Below, piece by piece: positions 57,107-64,000 of a stretch of DNA of 64,000 bases. The stretch's first letter is position 1, and every line of letters starts with the position of its first letter. The DNA comes from Puniceicoccaceae bacterium (GTDB lineage Bacteria > Verrucomicrobiota > Verrucomicrobiia > Opitutales > Coraliomargaritaceae), in contig QOOZ01000014.1 of the NCBI GenBank assembly GCA_003331195.1, positions 45,652 through 109,651 of the forward strand. The letters are read 5' to 3'. Under the pieces are notes generated by a model. The model worked only from the letters and a program-made list of their open reading frames with translations, was not told the DNA's origin and did no database searches. The translations under genes and the position numbers were made by a program.

Positions 57107-57721
57107 TTAAGTTGGGACCGAATTCTTCGCTCCCAGATTAAGGCAAGTTAGTGTGAGACTTTCGAGTCGTACGAGTTTGGCCTCTTCTTGGTGGGTTTGT
57201 CGTTGAATAAACATCACCATAAATAAAGCAGGTAATGCGATGGTCAATCCAGTCTCTGTAGTGACCAGCGCTTCGGAGATTCCTGAGGCGACTACGGTCG
57301 CCGTTTCAACGCCACCGCTGGTTGAAATGCCAAAAAAGGTTTGCAGCATTCCGAGTACGGTTCCGAGCAGTCCGAGCAAAGGAGCTGCTCCAACTAGACA
57401 TTTTAAAAATTTTAACTGTTGTTCAATAATTGCCAATTGAGTGATGCGTATTTCATCGAATCGTTTGCGCACGTATTCAATCGACTGAGTGTTCTCCTGA
57501 GTGTAGCAAATGATTTCTTTGATTTTCCCCTTTGCTTTATCTGGTTCTATTACCCACTCACGCCAGGCGTATTCCTCGTTACTAGGCAGTTTCGTGTGCA
57601 TTATGGAAAGCGCCAATCGGAAGGCCTGCGTGTAGAGCAAAAACGATAGCAGAAATAAGGGTATCATGACCCAGCCGCCACTCAGCCATATTTCAAAGAT
57701 TTTCTGTAGAGAGACTTCCAT
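57107..57721 (-). CDS. exbB: MotA/TolQ/ExbB proton channel protein
   Basis: The 204-residue ExbB has the first span (WVMIPLFLLSFLLYTQAFRL) and the conserved tail PLLGLLGTVLGMLQTFFGIS and SEALVTTETGLTIALPALFM. It forms the proton channel with ExbD. It ends five bases before the first exbD and lies 14 bases after the TtpC-like gene. Confidence 0.94.
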   Translation of the reverse strand: MEVSLQKIFEIWLSGGWVMIPLFLLSFLLYTQAFRLALSIMHTKLPSNEEYAWREWVIEPDKAKGKIKEIICYTQENTQSIEYVRKRFDEIRITQLAIIEQQLKFLKCLVGAAPLLGLLGTVLGMLQTFFGISTSGGVETATVVASGISEALVTTETGLTIALPALFMVMFIQRQTHQEEAKLVRLESLTLTCLNLGAKNSVPT

Positions 57722-57735
57722 TGCACGCTACTTAT

Positions 57736-59148
57736 CTAAGAGTCTTTATTCTGGATGCCGTGTATGCCGTTGACGAATGAGATAGCGACTTGCTCCAACT
57801 GTCCAATTTTTTGTCGAGCCATGCGCGACAGGAGTCCGTGCACTACGAGTATGGGGATGGCGACAATCAGGCCAAACTCTGTTGTCACCAAAGCTTCAGA
57901 AATTCCTGAAGCTAAGCCTTTGGGGTCACCAGTGCCGTAGATAGTAATCAGTTGAAAGGTTTTAATCATGCCAATCACTGTTCCCAATAGGCCCATTAAT
58001 GGCGCGGCGGCGGCGGTTAATGCGAGGAACGCGAGGAACCGCTCTAGATTTGGGCGCACCTCTAGGATCTTTTGAAATAAAAGCTCTTCGATGATCTCAC
58101 GGCGCTCAGTTATTCGTTCAATCCCTACCAGTAGCATTTGCGAACAAACGCCAGGTATCGATTTGGCCGTTGTGCGTGCCTTCGCTTCATCACCTTCAAT
58201 TAGGGCATTTAAGACTTCGTCAACTGCCGTGGGTTTGGCGGTTTGGAAGGATGCGACTTCTCGAATTTTGAACAATGCTAGCAATAAGGAAAGTCCGCCG
58301 AGTGCAATGATGCAGTAACCAACCACACCACCGTCTTGTATGTGTCCGATAAGAGATTTGCGGACTTTGGCTTTTTTCAAAGCCTTCCCTAATGTCGGAT
58401 CTAATGGTAAGTAGCCAGTGCCGTTTTGAGCGACTGCCTGTATTGCTTCGGCTTGTTTCTGAGTAAAGCCGGATGCCACAACTGCATCGGGATTATTGGC
58501 TTCTCTTTCCACGATACCAGCGGATTCGCTTAGCTGTGAGGCAAAATAAACTTGTGGCCCAAGGGATAGGAAGGTTCCAGCTTCCAGTTTGCCTGAGGGT
58601 GTCATTGCCTTACCCTCATACCTTTGCCCTCCAAGCGTCGCATCGATTCGTTCAATCGCTGCTTCAACTAGCTCGATTTGTTTCAAGCGCTTCTGTTGCT
58701 GACTTACATCTACATCGTCTTGCACCAGCTTAGCTTGTTCAAGCTGCTCCATATAGAATGGTATTTCGCTTAGATCAATGCGTGCTTCAAATTCTCCGAT
58801 AAATTCATTTAAGCGGTTTACGATGAAGTTTTGTTGGTCTCTCAAGCTGCTAACGCGACCGCGCAGATTGTCTAAGTTAAGCGTGCGGCTGTCACGCTGC
58901 GTAAGTAAACGATCTCGTTCTCTTCGCACCTCAATGACCTCAGCCTCTAAGGTGGCAATTTTTGTGGATAAAGGTAGCTTTTCCTTTTCGATCTGTTGAC
59001 GCACTTGGCTCAGCGTTTCAACTGCTTCACGTAAATCGGCATCGGCCCGTGTCTGAGCTTGGTTGAAGGCTTGGGCTTGTGCGCAATAAGCGGCCAAGAT
59101 ACAAGACAAGATGATACTGCCAGTTTTAATTTTGTTATAAGATTGCAT
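57736..59148 (-). CDS. ttpC: TtpC-like MotA/TolQ/ExbB protein with periplasmic coiled-coil domain
   Basis: The 470-residue protein has a signal peptide (about 1-26), a long coiled coil (about 40-165, rich in Glu, Arg and Leu), a globular segment, and a C-terminal ExbB domain (PLMGLLGTVIGMIKTFQLIT, SEALVTTEFGLIVAIPILVV). This is the TtpC layout of Vibrio TonB2 systems, where TtpC is needed with ExbB2, ExbD2 and TonB2. DUF3450 lies upstream, as there. Confidence 0.9.
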   Translation of the reverse strand: MQSYNKIKTGSIILSCILAAYCAQAQAFNQAQTRADADLREAVETLSQVRQQIEKEKLPLSTKIATLEAEVIEVRRERDRLLTQRDSRTLNLDNLRGRVSSLRDQQNFIVNRLNEFIGEFEARIDLSEIPFYMEQLEQAKLVQDDVDVSQQQKRLKQIELVEAAIERIDATLGGQRYEGKAMTPSGKLEAGTFLSLGPQVYFASQLSESAGIVEREANNPDAVVASGFTQKQAEAIQAVAQNGTGYLPLDPTLGKALKKAKVRKSLIGHIQDGGVVGYCIIALGGLSLLLALFKIREVASFQTAKPTAVDEVLNALIEGDEAKARTTAKSIPGVCSQMLLVGIERITERREIIEELLFQKILEVRPNLERFLAFLALTAAAAPLMGLLGTVIGMIKTFQLITIYGTGDPKGLASGISEALVTTEFGLIVAIPILVVHGLLSRMARQKIGQLEQVAISFVNGIHGIQNKDS

Positions 59149-59167
59149 GGTTCAGATCACTTTGAGG

Positions 59168-59932
59168 TTAACGGATCTCTACTGGAATATTTACGAAGTC
59201 TAGCTGGTCGGTTTCGCCTGAATAGGTTGCAATAAAGCGACGGACATCGGATGCAGATTCGTTGTGCGTAGACCATTCCCAGCCCTTTGGCCCAGGTAAT
59301 CCCATTCCCGCAAATTTGCCAGCGTCGTCCACATAGACCGCAAAAGCTAATCCCCAGTAGAGCGTGGTGACTCGCTCTTGAACTCCTGTGCCAGAAACAT
59401 CGCGTGCGTTGGTCTGCAGAGTGAGTGTTCCGTTAAACTTCTCTGCCTGAGAAAGTACACCAAGCACTGTGAGTAAGCGTTGCCCCAGTGCCTTTTTTGT
59501 TCTAGAGACATCTTCTGGAATGTTTTGAAGTAAGGGTTTGATTTTGACTAGTAAGGGAGTGGGGAAGCGGGTTGATAGCTCTTGAACAGCTATTTCTAGG
59601 GTGCGCACCTTGACTGCCAACATCTCGTTGGAACGCTCGATCTCTTCTCGCTCCGCTTGCAAATTTTCACGTTCGACATCTGCCATTGTGCTGGTCTCAG
59701 AGAGTAGTTCAACGGCACGATTCAATGTGGTCAGTTCATCGCTGAGTATGCCTTGAGAAGTTTCCAACATGGCCTTTTCTCCCAACCAGTTGGCACGCTC
59801 TTCTGATATGATTTGGCGCGTTTCGATCCATTTATCGATTTTCTTTTGCGTGATGGCAATTTCCTCAGCGGATCCATTTGCGATCAGGGCACACATTAGA
59901 AGTAGGGATGCTTGAAGCAGAATTTTTTTCAT
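59168..59932 (-). CDS. DUF3450 periplasmic coiled-coil protein
   Basis: The 254-residue product (start ATG 59932) has a signal peptide (residues 1-22), a coiled coil (QKKIDKWIETRQIISEERAN to about 110), and a C-terminal domain (TTLYWGLAFAVYVDDAGKFA, GPKGWEW). DUF3450 proteins sit upstream of ttpC in TonB2-type operons. It begins the seven-gene operon; the 149 bases upstream are AT-rich and may hold the promoter. Confidence 0.9.
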   Translation of the reverse strand: MKKILLQASLLLMCALIANGSAEEIAITQKKIDKWIETRQIISEERANWLGEKAMLETSQGILSDELTTLNRAVELLSETSTMADVERENLQAEREEIERSNEMLAVKVRTLEIAVQELSTRFPTPLLVKIKPLLQNIPEDVSRTKKALGQRLLTVLGVLSQAEKFNGTLTLQTNARDVSGTGVQERVTTLYWGLAFAVYVDDAGKFAGMGLPGPKGWEWSTHNESASDVRRFIATYSGETDQLDFVNIPVEIR

Positions 59933-60081
59933 AGTAACATAACTGGTTATTGCTGTACAATGTGAAATCTTGAATAGCTGTCTATTCATTAAAGTTGCTG
60001 TCCGCCAATTAATCGAGTTCAGCTACGAAAGCTCACTTAATCTACAAAATATTCTATGAACCTGAGCTGTCCGTAGTGATA

Positions 60082-60951
60082 CTAGCGGCTTAATCCGACA
60101 GCATCAGCAAAGCTCTCTTTTGAAATTCGGATTTCATCAAAGGTGACTTTAGGCATTCCAACAGAAAAGCATGATACGATCATGCCGCCAAACAGACCAC
60201 GCTTAGAGTTTTTTATTTCCCTACGAAGATATTGGCTAACTTGTTCCGGCTTACTGCCCAGTTCAGCCAAACGCAAGGCGGATTCAAAAGAGTTTTTGCT
60301 GGCAAAATGAGATGCTTGGTCCTCATCTAGTACCCACATGTTTAGAATAATCGACTGCCGTTTACCCAATTTTGGCAGGTTCTCGAGTTGCCAAACCACT
60401 AAGTAGCTTGCGTTTGGAACACAGGCCTCGCCTGTCTCACTTTTTGTGACACGCTCTTTGCCGGCTGCCATCATCCCATATTCCGATCCCCAACGCTTTG
60501 GGCAAAAAGTAAAAGTAGCTGTGGTTAGGTTTAATGGATTTTGACCCGGCAATGAGAGTAATAAACCTAAGGCAGATTCAATTTTGAGGGCTTTCGCATT
60601 AAAGCGAAAGCTACCATAAACATCACCAATGAAGCCTTCAGTGATCTGGCGCATAGCGACGCCTTGACCAATGGAATTTGGTTTGCGCTCACCTCTGACT
60701 TCCAATGAACCATCAACGGAATCAAATCCTTTGATTTCTAAATCGCTTGCCAATACAAAATGCTTTCCAGCAGTTACCTGCCAGGTGCTGTTCCATCCAC
60801 TACTTGTATTACCGACACGAGTGGCATCACTACTAGCGAGAGGAGCCGAGTTTAGATCGGCCATATCGAAACCTTCGTAAACTTCGGCGCAAACCGCTTT
60901 CTGCAAAAGGATTAGAAGGATCGTGAAAAAAAATAAGATCTGTGTTTTCAT
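60082..60951 (-). CDS. Exported protein of unknown function beside the TonB receptor
   Basis: I do not recognise this 289-residue protein. It has a signal peptide (residues 1-21, ending CAEVYEGFD) and a lectin-like or jelly-roll look: SSGWNSTWQVTAGKHFVL, GDVYGSFRFNAKAL and VTFDEIRISKE. That pattern resembles secreted LamG-type sugar-binding proteins, but this is weak. There is no PEP-CTERM tail. It is divergent from the receptor and lies 149 bases before DUF3450 on the same strand, so it may share the TonB-operon promoter region. Confidence 0.6.
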   Translation of the reverse strand: MKTQILFFFTILLILLQKAVCAEVYEGFDMADLNSAPLASSDATRVGNTSSGWNSTWQVTAGKHFVLASDLEIKGFDSVDGSLEVRGERKPNSIGQGVAMRQITEGFIGDVYGSFRFNAKALKIESALGLLLSLPGQNPLNLTTATFTFCPKRWGSEYGMMAAGKERVTKSETGEACVPNASYLVVWQLENLPKLGKRQSIILNMWVLDEDQASHFASKNSFESALRLAELGSKPEQVSQYLRREIKNSKRGLFGGMIVSCFSVGMPKVTFDEIRISKESFADAVGLSR

Positions 60952-61025
60952 AGTCGGTGTTGCTCAGTTTGTCTGAGTGAAAGTTTTAAGATGGGTATAT
61001 TAAGCTAAGGATGTAACAAAACAAA

Positions 61026-61056
61026 TTGCACTTGCATGTTGTGCACAAAAGTGCAA
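61026..61056. promoter_or_regulatory. Nested palindrome, operator candidate for the TonB receptor
   Basis: TTGCACTT (61026-61033) and AAGTGCAA (61049-61056) form an exact inverted repeat; inside it lies the 10-base palindrome TTGTGCACAA (61039-61048). It sits between the divergent unknown gene and the receptor gene, about 75 bases before the receptor start. Its symmetry suggests a regulator site; which regulator is unknown. Confidence 0.5.
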
Positions 61057-61131
61057 CAAGAGACAGTTTGTTTGCATAAGCATTAATTTGAAAGCAATCT
61101 AAACTTTTTATCCCACACAAACTATTTGTTT

Positions 61132-63936
61132 ATGAAAGAACTCATGCCCCTCGCACTGGCTTTATTGTTAGTCGCTCCTCTAACATTAATTAGTCAAACG
61201 AACCTGGATACTAATCAGCCTCTAATGAGTGCGACTCCAAGCGCAAGCGACCAGAGTGTTGAGGAAGAACTCTACGTCTTGCCCGAGTTTGTCGTCTCCA
61301 ATGATCAGGATGAAGGCTATTACTCGGCTAACAGTACTTCCGTTACACGAACCAATACGCTGGTTAAAAATTCGCCGATCTCCATGTCGATCGTCAACGA
61401 ACAGTTACTAGACGATTTGAATATTATCAACACGCAAGATCTGGCAATGGTGAGTGCTTCCATCGACGAAGACCCCAATGGATACTCACTTGACCGCATT
61501 CGGATCCGCGGTTTCCGCAATTCCTTTTCACGCTTTAATTTCTTTAAACGTAATTTGCCCACTGATAGTTATAACATTGCACGTGTGGACATAATAAAAG
61601 GAGCCAACAGCCTGATTTTTGGACAAGCTTCACCAGGTGGTTCCGTAAGTAGCGCCCCTATGTTGGCAAATTTCAGAGGCAACACCAAGGCCCTATCCGC
61701 GACTGTGGGCAACAAAGACTACATGCGCATGACCCTCAATGCCAATCAGATCATCGACGACAACTTTGCGATCCGCGTGATGGGTGTTCACAGTGAACAA
61801 GGCTACGACCATCTATTCAAGAGCAACGAACTGGATGCGTTGACAGTAGCGACTACCATGAGGCTAACGCCCAAAACGCAATTGCGCCTGCACTTGGAGG
61901 GTGTAAGCGCGACCAACCGCTTTCCTTATCGCGCCATGCGAGACAAGACCGAAATCGATGACGATGCCGATCAGACAAACGGCTATCAAGGCATACTGAG
62001 CCAGGCCGACTATTCTAACAGCATCACCGACTACGAGGTGCCATTCTCTCCAGACTGGATCGGGCACTTGCCCCAGCAGGCCTTGGATTGGATAATCAGT
62101 CATTCTGAGAACAACGTAGATCCAATAACCAGCCGTCAAGATCTACGTAATCACTATGCCTTGGTTAACAGCGCGAACTATGGAGCCGTGTCTGGACCAG
62201 ACCGATTCAACGATCGTGATGGCTTGTTTACAATGGCCGACTTTACCCATGAAATTAACGACAATCTGCAACTCAACCTGTCGATGAACGTCGAACAATT
62301 AAATGCTAAAGCTTTAGGGCGTAATTCGGACGGTGCAATACGCGTACGGGACAGTTACGACTCCAATCTTTTTGGACCTCGGATTAGGCCAAACAATGAA
62401 GTGGGTGAACAATTTATTCGTACCTATTGGACTAAGAACGACATCAGCACCGACCGCATGGGTTCTCGCACCGCTCTAGTATTCGAAAACGATTGGTTCA
62501 AGGCCAAGAATCGCATCATCGTCGGTTGGGACTTTTTTACGCAGACCAAGGATGAACGATTCTACGACCAAGTGCCTGTGGGTGCTGTGGGAGATGGTAC
62601 AGGCAATCTGCCGAATGGAGCCTTTCTTCAAGACTGGCGCGTGAGCAATAATCAAGTGACGGACGCCCAGAGAGCCTTTGATTACATTTCGCTGTCGCAG
62701 CCCTTCACCGCTGATCGCTCCATCCTTCGATTCAATGAAATCATTGAGTCAGACATTGCCATCCTGCCAGCTATACCAGCTGGGCTGGCTGATAATCGCG
62801 CTGCGGAATGGGCTTTAGGTAGGACGACTTACTCCAAGGTTAATACTAACAGCTTGTGGTTTGCTGAGCAAAGTGAGTTCTTTAATGGACGGCTACACAC
62901 ATTGGTTGGGCTTCGTTATGACTATATCCAAATTGATTCCACGTTGCGCAAAGTATCCCTGGACGGTTTTGATCCAGGCTCTGAAGATGGGCGGAACAAT
63001 GACCAATCTGTCACATATGACAAGTTTAGCCCTACCATTGGCGGTCTATTCTGGGTAAACGAACAGATCGGTATTTTTGCCAACTACGCTCAATCGATCG
63101 AAACGCCCTCCGGTACTGAACGTACGCCTATTGCAGAGATTGCACCTCCAGAACTGGGCGAAGGTATTGAATGCGGACTGCGCTTCGACTTATTAAATGG
63201 CAAGCTCGATGGTCAACTAGCATACTATTCCATTACTAAAGAAAATGATAACGAGTTTGCCTATTCCACCGCATTACTTAATCAAATATATCCAGGATCG
63301 ATATACGGCGATCAGTTTCCGGAGAATTACTTCGGCGAAAACAACCAAGGTTTTATTACTAGCGCGAATCTAGCTGGACGACGCGGTGTAGGAGACAAGA
63401 CTCGCTCCCAAGGTGTAGAATTGGATTTCACTTACAATCCATTGCCCGGGCTGAGCTTTATTGGCTCCTACAATTGCAACATTGCCAATGAAATTCTGGA
63501 GCTTCATCCCCTTGTATCTAACCCAGAAAACTTCGAACTCTTTGGCCGCCCCGATCACCGTGCAACCTTAACGGGGCGTTATAAATTTAGGAGCGGTGCG
63601 CTCAGGGGGCTTACGATTGGCGCATCTCAGCGCTATCGCTCTGCTGCAAACCAGACTCGCTTCGACCTCCATTACGATGAAAATGGTGATGCAGTCGGAG
63701 ACCCTGTTGATGGCGGCCGCACCGACCGCGTCTATCTAAAATTTGGCGACGAGCACACTACCAGTGCATTTGCTACCTGGGAGAAAAAGCTCGGTCAGAA
63801 GCGAAGCGCGCCTAAATTGACCGTGGCTTTTAGGGTGAATAACTTGTTCGACAACACGGATTTCTCCGGTCGCGAAAATTATGGGTTCTACCGCGAATCG
63901 CGCTCCTACAACCTATCTGCTAAGATTCTATTTTAG
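61132..63936 (+). CDS. TonB-dependent outer-membrane receptor
   Basis: The 934-residue protein starts at ATG 61132 (a TTG at 61126 is possible). It has a signal peptide (about 1-23), a Verrucomicrobia-type N-terminal box (ELYVLPEFVVSNDQDEGYYS), a plug domain (LVKNSPISMSIVNEQLLDDL, IRIRGFRNS, VDIIKGANSLIFGQASPGGS) and a long beta-barrel ending LSAKILF with a terminal Phe. FhuE/ferric-siderophore-type receptors look alike. The substrate is unknown. The adjacent TonB2-type operon likely energises it. Confidence 0.93.
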   Translation: MKELMPLALALLLVAPLTLISQTNLDTNQPLMSATPSASDQSVEEELYVLPEFVVSNDQDEGYYSANSTSVTRTNTLVKNSPISMSIVNEQLLDDLNIINTQDLAMVSASIDEDPNGYSLDRIRIRGFRNSFSRFNFFKRNLPTDSYNIARVDIIKGANSLIFGQASPGGSVSSAPMLANFRGNTKALSATVGNKDYMRMTLNANQIIDDNFAIRVMGVHSEQGYDHLFKSNELDALTVATTMRLTPKTQLRLHLEGVSATNRFPYRAMRDKTEIDDDADQTNGYQGILSQADYSNSITDYEVPFSPDWIGHLPQQALDWIISHSENNVDPITSRQDLRNHYALVNSANYGAVSGPDRFNDRDGLFTMADFTHEINDNLQLNLSMNVEQLNAKALGRNSDGAIRVRDSYDSNLFGPRIRPNNEVGEQFIRTYWTKNDISTDRMGSRTALVFENDWFKAKNRIIVGWDFFTQTKDERFYDQVPVGAVGDGTGNLPNGAFLQDWRVSNNQVTDAQRAFDYISLSQPFTADRSILRFNEIIESDIAILPAIPAGLADNRAAEWALGRTTYSKVNTNSLWFAEQSEFFNGRLHTLVGLRYDYIQIDSTLRKVSLDGFDPGSEDGRNNDQSVTYDKFSPTIGGLFWVNEQIGIFANYAQSIETPSGTERTPIAEIAPPELGEGIECGLRFDLLNGKLDGQLAYYSITKENDNEFAYSTALLNQIYPGSIYGDQFPENYFGENNQGFITSANLAGRRGVGDKTRSQGVELDFTYNPLPGLSFIGSYNCNIANEILELHPLVSNPENFELFGRPDHRATLTGRYKFRSGALRGLTIGASQRYRSAANQTRFDLHYDENGDAVGDPVDGGRTDRVYLKFGDEHTTSAFATWEKKLGQKRSAPKLTVAFRVNNLFDNTDFSGRENYGFYRESRSYNLSAKILF

Positions 63937-64000
63937 ACTGACACACTTGGCGATCCACTCGTTAGAAATTCAGCTCTCGTCAAATTGTGCAGACACAAAA

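Overview
The window looks like chromosomal core DNA of a Verrucomicrobiota bacterium, most likely class Opitutae near the Puniceicoccales (inference). Reasons: a Verrucomicrobia-style TonB-dependent receptor whose mature N-terminus carries an acidic ELYVLPEFVVS box, an exosortase, a complete Bat/MoxR operon, a PhoH-PgpH-YbeY block, and carboxyspermidine and agmatine polyamine enzymes. Gene density is high and both strands are used. I see no CRISPR array, prophage, complete insertion sequence or rRNA operon.

Layout. 1-620: visibly AT-richer DNA with the 5' part of a purple-acid-phosphatase-like gene running off the left edge, joined to a 3' remnant of ppnP. 700-3,350: ACT-domain regulator, an unknown exported protein, SufT. 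3,400-7,900: leftward operon pta, a separate BioD/DRTGG Pta-type gene, xseB, dxs. 8-9.6 kb: murJ. 9.6-16.1 kb: tiny lipoprotein, lone OppF-type ATPase, ECF sigma factor with a soluble zinc-finger partner, and the HIT, PhoH, PgpH, YbeY run. 16.3-19.4 kb: exosortase, then lipB-lipA preceded by a truncated glutamine amidotransferase. 19.4-22.9 kb: membrane-anchored subtilase, metX-metW. 23-27.8 kb: sulphate permease, hisN, folP, aguA. 27.8-36 kb: seven-gene moxR-bat operon, divergent from an NtrC-type regulator with palindromes between them. 37.5-44 kb: phosphate-binding-like protein, tRNA-Gly, carboxynorspermidine dehydrogenase, secreted MsrB, response regulator, Bcp, hisG, aguB. 44-50.5 kb: RNase R, a kinase-fold-like unknown, SRP RNA, TPMT-type methyltransferase, a degenerate NUC1-like protein, msrA, DUF493. 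50.5-54 kb: tRNA-Leu, rpsA, Sua5, an isolated rpsR. 54-64 kb: seven-gene TonB2/TtpC-type energy operon, an unknown exported protein and a divergent TonB-dependent receptor.

How the genes work together. The last 10 kb forms one outer-membrane transport unit: DUF3450, TtpC-like, ExbB, two ExbD, TonB and TPR proteins energise the receptor, which lies beside a nested palindromic operator candidate. AguA and AguB give the two steps from agmatine to putrescine, and the carboxynorspermidine dehydrogenase would take putrescine on to the triamine, although the three genes are scattered. The Bat operon is a cell-envelope MoxR/VWA system. No clearly new multi-gene system stands out. The most unusual items are single proteins: a kinase-fold-like protein beside the SRP RNA, a NUC1-like protein lacking its catalytic histidine, an amidotransferase ending at its nucleophile, and a Dxs with altered cofactor motifs.
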